This document shows positions 1 to 12,100 of a stretch of 64,000 nt of DNA, in pieces. The notes beneath the pieces are model-generated. The model did no database searches. It was not told where the DNA came from and saw nothing but the letters and a program-made list of their open reading frames with translations. The position numbers and the translations under genes were made by a program. This stretch comes from Sipunculus nudus (Eukaryota; Annelida; Sipuncula; Golfingiida; Sipunculidae). The stretch is from NCBI GenBank assembly GCA_026874595.1, contig CM049316.1, positions 12,702,839 through 12,766,838 on the forward strand. Reading direction: 5' to 3'. The first letter of the stretch is position 1; the number at the start of each line of letters is the position of its first letter.

Positions 1-1460
1 TCAAAAAATTAGTTTCCGGATGATAATTCCTGTTTTTTTTATGTATGGATTTAAAACTTGACTTATATATGTCCCATTAAAAAAACAAGATCTAAATTTT
101 TTAGGGGGTCATGAGATCAAAGGTCAAGGTCAAAGGACACATCTTTAAAAAAATTGTTGATGCATTTTTAGCCAGCTTTTTAAATCTCAGACCTTTTTAT
201 CTTGAACATATACTTCACCAGCCAATAAAGGAAGACCCCTGTCCATTTTGAGGGCACAAGGTCAAAGGTGAAGGTCACAGGAGCCATCTGTCCAAAAATT
301 AGGTTCCGGGATGATAATTTCAGCTTGGATTGATATATGGATTTTAAACTTGACTTATATATGGCCCATCAATAAAGCAAGACCTCTTTTGATTTTGAGG
401 TCATGAGGTCAAAGGTCAAGGTCACAGGACATACGTCTTTGAAAAGATTGTGGATGCATTTCAGCCAAACTTTTCATCTCAGACCTTTTATCTTGCACAT
501 ATAGTTCACCTGCCAATAGAGGAAGACCCCTATGGGACCGGCTTCTGTGGCTCAGGGGTAGAGCACATGACTCAAAGCTGGGAGATTGTGAGTTCGAATC
601 TCAGCCGAGGCAGTGAGTTTTTCAAGGTCGACCCCCACCCAGGGTGTGGGCTCTGCAGGATTAATGGGAAGGTCATGCCCAATGGCTGTGTTTCAGGCCA
701 GGTTTCAATGAGTGCGCCTTTCAGGGGCTCCTCTGTGGTATGACCCAGCAATGGGGACGATTACGCACCCAGGGCCGAGAGGTGCAGTAGTCACCGGGCC
801 TTGTAAATGCCAGGATATAAAATGAGAGGAAGCGTGTGATACTGCCCTGTCACCAAGGCCGAAACTGGAATGGAAATCTGCAGATGTGCATATATGTAGT
901 TCAGTTAGCATTTAAAAAATGGAGGTGGTTACCTCCACCAAAAAAAAAGACCCCTATCCATTTTTAGGTCACTAGATCAAAGTTGAAGGTCACAGGAGCC
1001 AGCTGTCCAAAATTCATTTCCTGATGATAACTCCAGCTTGGATTGATATATGGGTTTCAAACTTGACTTATATATGTCCATCCATCTTGTAAAGTTTTCT
1101 CATGAACCATACAGGTGGTGCCACCTACCTTCCCGTTTTTGTCAAATAAATTAATGCTCTTTTCTGAGGAGTGCTTTGCACTATTGGCCTGAAATTGTGC
1201 ATATCCATAGATTTTAGACTCCTCCATCTTGTACTCAAGACTGGTAGTGCCATCTGCTATTGTTTTGCCGTGGTGTCCATCTGTACATGTGCTTTGGGTG
1301 AAAATTGCTCATATCTCTGCAGTGGTTCAAGGTATTGGTCTTAAATTTGGCATGTCTATCCATCTAGAAAAATTGTCTTGAAAACCAGACATGTGGTGCC
1401 ACCTACCTTCCTGTTTCTGTAAAATAAATGAATGCTCTTTTCTCACGAGAGATTCAACAT
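1..1460. repeat. Old dispersed repeat block with recurring aggtcaaaggtcaaggtca-type units
   Basis: Three or more diverged copies of one unit are visible, near 1-240, 240-480 and 950-1080. Each runs from a ccggatgataa-like stretch through 'cttgacttatatatg' and 'aagacccct' to 'aggtcaaaggtcaaggtca'. From about 1085 to 1460 the sequence changes to a second family marked by 'ggtggtgccacctacctt', which recurs at 4 kb and 53-55 kb. No exon with conserved coding sequence is visible. A SINE is inserted in the middle. Confidence 0.7.
534..946 (+). mobile_element. tRNA-derived SINE with A-rich tail and perfect 11-bp target-site duplication
   Basis: The head looks like a tRNA gene: an A-box-like 'tggctcaggggtagagc' near 549 and a B-box-like 'agttcgaatct' near 592 form an internal pol III promoter. 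A non-tRNA body of about 330 bp follows and ends in a small hairpin (ggaggtggttacctcc) and an A-run. The 11-bp sequence 'aagacccctat' sits immediately before (523-533) and after (947-957), the expected mark of LINE-assisted insertion. The host sequence is the older repeat around it. Confidence 0.85.
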
Positions 1461-1686
1461 ATTTGGTGGAAAATACGGTTTCTCATGTTGATAGATGGAA
1501 GAAACCATAGTCACTTGCTAAGTGTCAGTATATGCTGCTGAAGATGGGGGGTCTATTCATTAAGGAAGGGGGGGGGGGGTTATTCATAATTTAAATAGTT
1601 ACAATGTTTTAAATATTCTTATTTACATTAAATAGCAACTTTAATCATTTTTAATTTTGTGGCAATATCAGTTAATAATTACCCCA

Positions 1687-2185
1687 TATAAATGTAATGC
1701 ATCCTACTGTATGAGGGTATACAAAGGTTACCATAATACTGCTAACCTCATATGTAATGCATCCTACAGTATGAGGGTATACAAAGGTTACCGTAATACT
1801 GCTAACCTCATATGTAATGCATCCTACTGTATGAGGGAATACAAAGGCTAACCTCATATGTAATGCATCCTACTGTATGAGGGTATACAAAGGTTACTGT
1901 AATACTGCTAACCACATATGTAATGCATCCTACTGTATGAGGTTATACAAAAGAATTATCGTAATACTGCTATCATCATATGTAATGCATCCTACTGTAT
2001 GAGGTTATACAAAAGAATTATCGTAATACTGCTAGCCACATATGTAATGCATCCTACTGTATGAGGGTATACAAAGGTTACCGTAATACTGCTAACCTCA
2101 TATGAAATGCATCCTACTGTATGAGGGTATACAAAGGTTACCGTAATACTGCTAACCACATATGTAATGCATCTGTATGAGATAT
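1687..2185. repeat. 60-bp minisatellite, about 9 units
   Basis: Units of about 60 bp recur from 1690 to 2180. Each contains 'tgtaatgcatcctactgt', then 'gagggtatacaaagg' and 'taatactgctaac'. Units near 1810 and at the last copy are shortened by internal deletions. The unit is rich in short palindromes (catatg, atgcat, gtatac). Open frames on both strands across the array come from the repeat and are not genes. Confidence 0.92.
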
Positions 2186-2199
2186 ATAAAGGAATTAGA

Positions 2200-2540
2200 A
2201 ATCTGCATTCTGGGGAATGCAAGCCTCAACCATGTTGGAGGTTCCCTTTTGTGGGTTTTCTTCAAAGCCTTGTTTGCATTCACTTATTTGTCCCATATTC
2301 ATAGATTCATTTGTTGATAAATGACTCTACATTTGTGAATATTCTTTGATGATATTCCTGTATCCAGATCCTGTGACAGATCCACACCAAAATCTAATAT
2401 ATGCTTCATTGGTCCATTCACAAAATTCCCTGTAAATTTCATGAGATTCCATTGATGATTGCTTGAGTTAGTTGTGAACAAATACTTTCAAACAAACACA
2501 CACAAATGGGGATGAACACATAACCTCCTTGCAGAGGCAG
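2200..2540. repeat. Dispersed repeat beginning with gcattc...gaatgc hairpin (copy 1)
   Basis: This stretch of about 340 bp begins with a hairpin (gcattctggggaatgc) followed by 'aagcct' and ends near 'ggggatgaacacataacctc'. A second copy in the same orientation lies at 44603-44909, inside a TRPM intron. The two share the hairpin, a cattcactta/tttcactta stretch, the 'gattccat.....gattgc' block and the terminal caaacacacacaaa block. Mobile origin is inferred. Confidence 0.75.
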
Positions 2541-3097
2541 TTTTCCTGTTTGAATGCCACTCTCTCAGGTTATATGATTCACTCAATGGACACACCATGG
2601 CCCTGATATGCAGAAGCATTATTATAATAAATACTATTAAGGACAACTGAGTAGTTAAAATGTTTGGCACATATTCTGTGGTGAAATTCTCTGTAACAAG
2701 CCCCTCAAATTTGCCAGTAATCAGCACAAACAAGCAGTAATATCAGATGCAGGTTTTTCATGTGGTTATTTTATACTCTCAGTCAGCAAGATGGGACTGA
2801 GGATTTATTCACACTGCTGTCTGTCTGTATGAGTGTGTGTGTGTATGAGATTACAAAGAGGATGTGGATGGGTATCAAAGATATCTTGCATAGTGCTGGG
2901 TTGTGAGTCCAGGAAGTGTCAATTGTTTTGGGAATCAATCCAAATTCAGCTGGATATGCATGATATTGTATTGTGTGTATGTACATGTGTCTATAAACTG
3001 ATGAAAAAAGAAAGAACAATGACACTGCTGAAAAATGTTGATACTGAATCAATATATTACACAAGTAAGTATTTAGTACTCATATTTTTACAAATTT

Positions 3098-3099
<2 letters not shown>

Positions 3100-3153
<54 letters not shown>
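3100..3153. repeat. (TA)n microsatellite
   Basis: About 27 TA dinucleotides. The flanks from 2541 to 3650 show nothing I can support as an exon. Confidence 0.95.
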
Positions 3154-3155
<2 letters not shown>

Positions 3156-3652
3156 ATTTATTTTTTTTTTTAGATATATTATTTTTTATATTGTTTCTCA
3201 TTCAACAAAATAAAGAAAATCCCTTAATGACCCTTCAAACCCAGAGAATAGTGTCACATGCACTGCAAACAAAAAGAGTGTGAAAGATTCTAAAATCAGC
3301 TGACAGGCAGTAGATACAATGGTTGTGATTTCCAATATCATTTGTTTTTATTTTAATTTATCTGTGTAATTGAGCATGATTTATCAATGCAACGATCAAT
3401 GTAGCTCTTCTATAACAATTATTGATACCCTTTGAAACAGGTAATATAATAAACTAGATTTTATCAGATTGGAAATTAAGATGAGAGATCTGATGGATTT
3501 AGCAGAGAAGTCCTTATATTTAATATCTATTCATTCATTATTTACAAATTTGCTGTTGAACATCACAGGTTCCTGTTAAACATGTTATTATTCAATTAGG
3601 CTCACACCAGGATCAGAACAGAACTGTCATAACTATTCAGTAATTGTAATTG

Positions 3653-5110
3653 TATCCGCCAAAACAGAGTTTTGCGGATACTATGTTTTCAGCTGCACGC
3701 CGCCGCCGCGTAGGTGTCCGGAGAACTCCTCCGTAACCTCTGGGCGGAATTTTACAAAACCCGGGATTATGTTCGGGTCACATGTGAACTGCTGCGCCCC
3801 GATTTTGTTTTGACCTCTGACCTTTCCTCTGCGCTCTGCGTCCGTTTGTCTGTCTGTTTCCACACATAAACCCACATATCTCGGGAACCGTTTGACGGAT
3901 CAGGAAAATTTTTTTGCACAAATGTAGCCCTTGGAGAGCTTTATAACATACACAAAAATGGTGGCGCCACCTGCAACCATGTTTGCACAGTGTCCATCTG
4001 TTCATCTGCCTTGGGTTAAAATCACTCATATCTCTGCAGTGATTTGACTAATTCACCTGAAATTCTGCATGCGTATACATCCTGGATAGCTTTTCTGATT
4101 TTATGACAGGTGGCGCCACCTACATTCACGTTTACGCTGCAGACATCCAAGCTCATATCTCAGGAACCATTTGACTGATTGGGTCAAAATTACAATGTGT
4201 ATAGATCTCACATAGCTCTTTATCATACGCAAAACTGGTGGTGCCACCTGCAGCCATTTTTGCACAGCTCCCGTCTGTTTGTCTGCTATGGGATAAAATC
4301 ACTCATATCTCTGCAGTGATTTGACTAATTCACCTGAAATTAGGCATGTGTATACATCCTGGATAGCTTTTCTGATTTTATGACAGGTGGCGCCACTTAC
4401 ATTCACGTTTACACTGCACACATCCAAGCTCATATCTCAGGAACCGTTTGACCGATTGGGCCAAAATTTTGCATGTGTATAGATCTCACATAGCTCTTTA
4501 TCATACGCATAACTGCTGGCGCCACCTGCAGCCATTTTTGCACGGCTCCCGTATGTTTGTCTGCCATGGGATAAAACCACTCATATCTCGGCAGTGGTTT
4601 GACATATCTGCCTAAAATTTTGCAGGTTTATACATCCCCGACAGCTCTCTTGATTTTATGACAGGTGGTGCCACCTGCATTCTAGTTTATGCAGCAGACA
4701 TCCAAGCTCATATCTTGGAAACTGTTTGACCGATTGGGCCAAAGTTTTGCATGTGTATAGTTCTCACATAGCTCTTTATCATACGCAAAACTGGTGGCGC
4801 CACCTTCAACCATTTTTGCACTGCGTCCATCTGTTTGTCTGCCACGGGCTAAAATCACTCATAAACATATAGTGGTTTGACTTATCTGCCTCAAATTTTG
4901 CATATGTATACAACTTGGATGGCTTTCTGTATTTTGTGGTAGGTGGCGCAACCTACATACACCATTTGGCTGCAGACATCCATGCTAATATGCAACACTT
5001 CACTCTGTTTCCTCTTGCCACTCAATCCATGCCTCACTTCACCCGTTCCACTCTGATTTAGGCGGATACACGTAGTTGCTTGTCAACTACCCGTATTCTA
5101 GTTAATATTT
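3653..5110. mobile_element. Non-autonomous element with terminal hairpin and about 278-bp tandem core (HINE/pearl-like)
   Basis: The left end is a hairpin: gtatccgcc, a short loop, then gcggatac. The right end repeats one arm as 'ggcggatacacgtagttgct'. Between them about four units of about 278 bp recur, starting near 4018, 4296, 4574 and 4851. Each contains 'actcatatctc.gcagtg' and a palindromic ggtggcgccacc core. Tandem-core elements with hairpin ends are known in bivalves as pearl elements and are grouped with Helentron-derived non-autonomous elements. The class assignment is an inference from architecture. Confidence 0.6.
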
Positions 5111-5394
5111 AGGTTACGTATCCTGACTGAGCATCAAAGTAAATGCTTGCAGTCCAACATCACAACTGTAGCATACTTTTCTTAAAACATAATATTAGGA
5201 GACAGCATGGGGTAACAATGATGGCCAAGAATTCTACTGATATTCAGTCAAGACAGCAAATCCAGAACTTTCTAATATACCCACTCTCCAGTGTTCTCTA
5301 TGTTCTCTACTAAACATGACCTCTGACATGTCCCACTGGGGCTGGGGCAGATGTACATGGGTGTTCCTGTTTCCCTCCTCCTACCAGTCTTTTT

Positions 5395-5840
5395 GTCCCC
5401 CACTTCTGCGGAACGGGGGACTTTGATTTGGGTTTGTCTGTCTGTCTGTCCCTCTATCTGTCCATCCATCAGGTTTTGGTTCTGTGTGATAACTTTCCTA
5501 AATATTATTCAATTTCATTCAAATTTGGGTCAGTAATTGCTCTCATGCATACCTTGGTTGGGATTGGTTTTTGAGTGTCTGTCTGAAAATTTATTATCAC
5601 CACCTCCAAAACAATAAAAAATTTTCCCTTTGGTTCCCAATTCACCAAAAAAATTCATGACATGCGGAGATATCTTCAGGGGACAATGAAAACTAAAACA
5701 CAGGGACTGTGACGTGTAGAGACCTCTTCAGGGGAAAATAAAAACTAAAACATATTCAGAAAGCAAGCATGAAGATCACAGAAACTAAATAATAAGAGGC
5801 GAGGGCGGGGGGACATAAATTCCTTAAATTTGCTTGTTCC
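5395..5840. mobile_element. Short gtccccc-hairpin element
   Basis: The left end is 'gtcccccacttctgcggaac' followed by gggggac, a hairpin, then 'tttgatttggg' and a gtctgtctgtct run. It has one core unit (gataactttcctaaatatta...). The right end is 'ggggggacataaattcct' then 'aaatttgcttgttc'. Both ends match the larger element at 18250-19235, which carries about six core units, so this is a short copy of the same family. Confidence 0.65.
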
Positions 5841-6175
5841 TAAATTTATTTTTTCCTACTCTCACAGTATGATATTCATAAACTGATGCAAGAAACAAGG
5901 CTGTTTAGTTTATTTCAGTGCAATAAAGCCAATAAGAACCTATCATTGTACATGTGCCAATTATAACAAGTATCATTTCATGCCAAGGACACTGATATTA
6001 TTGTCGGACCATCTGCAGAATATAGCAATTTACAGCAAATGACCTGATTTAAACTTGTGCCTAAAACTTCTTCATACCATTTTGGATTTCAGCACATGGC
6101 AATAAAAATTTCACTCAAGTGTTCTGACAAACATTCATTACCTTATCCTAGACTCATTTATTTCCATTTTATCAG

Positions 6176-9100
6176 AAACTGAAGACATAGGCCAAAAGGA
6201 AACATCAGTTCCAGGTGTATCAAATGATCTACTGCCATTAGAAAAACAGTAAGTTTGTTTTCATCATTGTTCCCATTATTTGCAGAATACTTGCACTTTT
6301 AATGGCAACTTTTATATGGTAGCAAGTCTTAGCCTTAGTAACACAAAGAGTATTTTAATATATTAGTTGAAATGTGTCTTGAAACACTTCATACTCCTGT
6401 GTTCAAGCTTGTTTGACTATATATTGGGTAATATTAATAGCCGATGGATGGATCTCATGGCTTTAGGTTGGGGGTTACAGACAGCAAAATGGTCTCATAA
6501 TTATCTGACTGGTTAGGTAAACATAAAAACATAAAATTTGCCACAGATTTAATGCAAAATTCAAACATTTATAAAAATTTAATCTGCTACGGGCCCATAT
6601 GTGTGATAAAAATATGTAAAAATGTTCAGGTACACCAACTGAACTAAGTGAAAAGTATATCGATGCCAGGATTTGTATATACATTTAATCATTAATGAAG
6701 ATCTCTTTAATAAATATTACATAAGAGGCCAACTTTCATCAATGAGTTGAAAGTGATGTTCTTATTTCAGAAATAAACGTCTAGATGTGGCGTCTATTGT
6801 TAAGGTACTGTTGGACCACCTATCCCATGATTCCATGCAGACCAGGATTGCCGCTCTCAACTGGATATTTCACTTGCATATAAAAACACCAAATAAGGTG
6901 AGTGAAGTGACTGTCTCAGAGGAGTATAAGGTGACCAGTATAATATAAAAGATGTTTAAAGGAATGACTCTTTGAAACTGCCAAAGCTGACAATCAGCCA
7001 GGATAGACCAAAGAGAGTAGATGTTGCTGCCATCTGGTGAGGGAATACTGAACAAATTCTCAATCTTGATGTCACATTTCTGTATTTAAATTTCATGTAT
7101 TACATTTATGAAAAAACTGATGTTTGGGCCCCTGCAAGACAACTTTAAAATATGTTTCCAGAGAGTTTGTCATTTTACGGGGTAACAAGATGTTTCTTCT
7201 GTACTTACAATTCTGGCATATACCTTCCAGTCATGCCTTATAGTCAACCCTCCAGCCAGCCTTAAGCTGGCCGTACACGAGGCGACATGTCGCGCGACAA
7301 GTTGCAGAACACGCTTGTTCCGCGACAAGTCACACCGTGTATGGGGGTTTGTTGCACGTTTTCATGAGTTGCGTGACATGTCGCAGAAGAAGGAACATGT
7401 TTCTTTTTCCTGCGACTTGTCACGCGACCTCAGGCCTAGTGTCGGGGAAAAGCCAATGAATATATAATGATTGATCATGTTATCCTGTGAAAATGTGACT
7501 GTCCGTGGTTTAACCGTGTCTGATGAGGGTGTGTTTTCGCAGTCAACAGGAAACTGAGAAGAAGTTGTGTAGCTATCTCAAAATACCTCTGCCCATTTTC
7601 CTTATATATCTATATTAATAAAGAGAAACAAGACAGAATATGTCCCAGGCAGAATGCATTTTTCGTCACACCTACATATATTGATAAATAGAATGTTACC
7701 ATACAAAAATAATGGTTGAATCCTGGAAGTTATGTTTGATGTATGAAGTTTTTATCATAGTTTTGCAGGACATGTTGCAGAACATATCCCCCTGTGTATG
7801 GACTGTTCATGTGGAGCGACATGTCACAGAACATTTGTGTTCTGCGACAAGTCGCGTGACATGTCGCCTCGTGTATGGCCGGCTTAAAATGAGCAAACCA
7901 TGTCTTAAATGGTTATATGTTCAAAATAATTGAATTCTGCTGTCCATATTATTTTAAATATGGCCCAACATATATAAAAAATTAACATTGGAGATTTGTT
8001 TTCTTGATCTTAGATTTTTACCCACAGACAACCAGAGGTTACCAAACGCTTTACTGCTCTACCTTATCTTCACAGTTTTGTGACCTTTCAGTTAATATAA
8101 AAAATACCCTGTAACCTTTAAACTGGATCAGTACAGTTTCACCTCTTTTTTAGAATTAAATCATCCAGGTTGATATTCGAAAACTGCAATGTACATGAAT
8201 TCATTTAAAATTATGCTGTTTTTCAAATAATAAATTTTAGTATTTTACTCAATGCTTTTTTAAAAAATGACCAAGAGCTACTCATGTGTATAAGATATTG
8301 TTTCTATTCATGTGGTTATGTTTCAGGTGTTTGAGCAGATGGACACATTGTTTCCTAAGCTACTGCAGACATTGTCAGATCCTTCTGATGAGGTGAGAGG
8401 TTAATACAGTCATTATTGATATTGTTTGCTTTTGGACATATTCTTCCTTAAATAATCATTGTCTGATAGTTGTATCCCCAGACAAAGTCGGGATACTTTG
8501 GTTAAGGCACAGTTGCGCCACAGCCGCAGAGAATTCTTTCAGGCAAGATAACTAAAAAAATATTTCACAGATCTTTACCAAACTTGACATGTGCATAGAT
8601 ATTGGTTGGAGGATGACGGTGAAAATTGCACAAATATTAGGAGTTTAATTTGTATCACTAGTGCCACAAATTTGGAGTCATGTCATGTCAGGAACATTCC
8701 ACGCCTTACTTTACCCATACCTGTGGATATGGCAGATATACTTGGTCACTTATCAACACCCATACTCTATTTAAATTGTGGTCATGACCTTTCCTATGAG
8801 AGTGGCCTTAACCTTGACATTTCTGTATTTGGTGAAAATCACAAAAAATCTTAAATATCTCAATAAGGGATGCATGGATTGGTCCAAAAATCAAACTGAC
8901 TGAAGATCTTGATAGCTTTGTCTTCTATGGAAGACATGTGGGGGCCATCTTGTCCTTTTTTGTTTTCGCACCATTTAATACCCCTTCATTGCCACTTGAC
9001 AGGAGTATTAGCTTTATAAGTAAAAAAAACTAATGGACAAATTTAATTTCTTTAATATTTTGCATATACTTAGATAGAGTTCATGGGATGAGGTATATTT

Positions 9101-12100
9101 AAATTGGGATCATGACCTCTCTTTTGAGAGTGGCCTTAACCTTGAATATTCCCATATTTTCTTAAAAATATTGTTTCTCAAGTTGATAGATGAAAGAAAC
9201 CATGGTTGTTTGCCAAGTGTCAGTATATGGTGCTGACAATGGGGGCCTATTCTTAAAGAGGGTAAGGGGGAGGGATAATTGTCTTGGCATACTAATGATG
9301 GCACCTGTGGTACCAAGAAATTCTTTTTTATTTGTAAATGAATCAGATAAGATTTCATTTACATATAATTGCATATAAAGACAACAATGATTGTGTTAGT
9401 TAGAAAGTTTGTTTTGTAAGATAACATTGATGTAAAATATTTCCATTCAATTGCCTAAATTTGAAAATAGTAACCACAGCATTATTTAATTGTTTTATTT
9501 TTGTTCCAGGTGGTATTACGTAACCTAGAGGTGCTGTCAGAGATCGCTTCCAACCCGGTCGGCCACAACCACCCTCCAAAAGAAGAGGGTGACACAGGCT
9601 ATGAGCTGCCAGTTCATTTAAAAAAGGTCCTGGAGAACTCCCACAATCTCAGTGCACACTTCAGTCGCTTCATGGTCAGTTTACTGGGACTGTTCCGTAA
9701 AGACCAGACACTGCTGGATGACCGGGGACCGTTTATTATAAGGTATTTATGTGTAGGCCACTGACCATTTATTACTTAGTATTAATGTATAGGCAGGGGA
9801 CCATTCATTACATGGTATAGACTGGGGACAATTTATTATAGTCTTTGTTGTTGTTTAAGCCAGGGACCATATATTATAAGGTATTGTTGTTTAAGCTTGA
9901 TAACATTTGTTATAGAGCATAGTTGATTAGGCCAGGGACCATCTATATCATAACTGATGGTGTACTACCCAAATTTTGTCACGCAACTTCTCTGTTGCAA
10001 TGTATGCCACAGAAATGCCCGTTTTTGTTCTAGGACTGTCAAGAATAATGTCAAGTAAGGGTCATTTCCCATATATTCCCATAAATCCTGAAAAACGTGA
10101 CATTTTTTTGTGAATTGGCCATTGGAGCACTATCCATCAGGGACTGCAGTGAACTCTGCCAGAAAAGTTGTATGCCAGTTTCTGCCAGAGATAATATATT
10201 ATAGGATATAATTGGGATAATATATAATAAGGTTTTGTTGTTTTGGGCAGTGGATCATTTATTAAGGTATTGTTTGCTGAGGTCAAGGACCATTTATCAT
10301 AAAGTGTTCTTGTTCAGACAGGGGGACCATTCAAAACATTTAAGGTTTTCTTGTGTGACCCAGGGAATTTTATTGTAAAGTATTCTGGTGGCTACTTAAT
10401 GATGAACAGATCCTAGAGTATTTCTTTATTGCTCTCAGTGAAGTTAGATCAACAATACACTGTTAATTAGCTGTACACTTTTCATGTGAACATTAAATTA
10501 CATCATGTTATTTTAAATACTTGAAAATCATGGTTACATGCATGCATAGTTACAGCAGGACCTTTTTTTATCATCTGTTGCTCTCACAAAAGTAAATATT
10601 AACATTTGAGTGTTTTCCTTTTATCATGTGTGTTTTCTCAATCAAAGGTTATTAACTGCAATTGTAAATTTTGCTCAACATAATTTCTTTTTAATTTAGT
10701 AATACTGTATGTTGCAGTTATGCAATAGCTAATGTTGTACTTGTGGCACTTTTTCTTGTACTTAAGTAATATATAATGTCATTATTGCTTGCTGATCTTT
10801 ATAATTTTACCATTCTATCCCATCAGGCAACTTTGTTTGCTACTCAAGGCTGAGAATATTTACCGTTGCTGCTCAGAGATTCTTCAGACCGAGCAGGATG
10901 GGAAGTTTGCTGCTCACATGATCAAGACCCTCAGTACAATACTGCTCACGTCCACTGAGCTGTTTGAACTCCGGTCCCAGCTGAAGGATCTCAAGACAGA
11001 GGTGAGACCAAAAACATCACAGAGAAATGTACGCTCTCAACACAGTGCTTTACCTATAGGCCTACTACCTATATTTGTTAGTTTTGGCCTAGTTTTCTGG
11101 GTCCCTATATGCATTTGGGAGCATTGTATGTTAGGCCAATCAGATGACACCTGGTGCTGGAAGTAACATCTTCCATGATTGGATGAAATGGTCATATGAT
11201 TTATATCAAATATAAATGCTTTCTTTATAAATCTTTGTCGGGGTGCAAGAGGCCAATGTGTGTGAACTGGACCAGAAACTGATTCAATAACTTGGCTTCA
11301 TGTAAACAATGCCTGAAACACAACACACAACTGATGCAACAAGGAATCTACATTATTATCAGAACTTGTTCCCAGCAAAACAGATACCAGCAAAGCTAGG
11401 AATGCACAGAGCCAATGTTGTTACATTTCATTTTGAGTGACATTTCATTGCCCCAGCAGCAGTTTGAATAAGCAATAGGCTCAGAGAGAATGGCACGACA
11501 CACGGTTGGCACAGGATGCCCGGCCGGTGAGCTGTCACTCAAACAAATTGTAACAACACAGGCTCAGTGCTCACCTCACTGGACTGGTATCCATTTTGCT
11601 AGCAACAGATACATGGCTATGCTCACATATATAGTCTTCATTTCATTATTGGTCAATGAAGCGAGAACGCAGAGGGAGCAAAATTCGACCAAGAGTAACC
11701 ATAAAACTGTCATCAAGCAGCGCTTGAAGCGTGGCTAAGGGTGGAGCCATGTTGCCTGTCGAGTGTTTGTAAACTTGCATTTGGTTGGCTGCTGGTCACA
11801 TCATATGCACAGTGGTTTGCAGCAGATACCAACCCACCACTTGGTGTCCAAGTCTTATATAACTGGTCATACCAGGCAGCGGTTAAATCAGTAGCTTCTA
11901 GGGAAATGATTCTGTCTTGGTTTTTGTATCAAGAAAGTATTTATATAACAGTTATATAGAAACACTTCTTCAGTCTGGTCTTAACCTTTAAGCAAATAGT
12001 AGCTCCCTGTCATTAAAATGATCTGTAACTTTAAACAGCAGGATATTTTTGTTTACATGAAACAAAGGTATAAGAAGTGAATGGCCGTTTGTAATACAAT

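Noticed and set aside
538-610. Functional tRNA gene
   Set aside because: A and B boxes are present, but the sequence does not close into a clean cloverleaf, continues into a 330-bp body with an A-run and is bracketed by an 11-bp target duplication, so it is a SINE.
1687-2185. CRISPR-like array
   Set aside because: The whole 60-bp unit is repeated with no unique spacers, and the window is eukaryotic.
1657-2222. Small repeat-containing protein genes on both strands
   Set aside because: Frames are open only because the 60-bp unit is a multiple of three; both strands are open and there are no splice or start signals.
2488-3156. Upstream VAC14 exons in the first 6 kb
   Set aside because: I searched for the N-terminal VAC14 HEAT motifs in frame with splice sites and found none; the frames here lack similarity.
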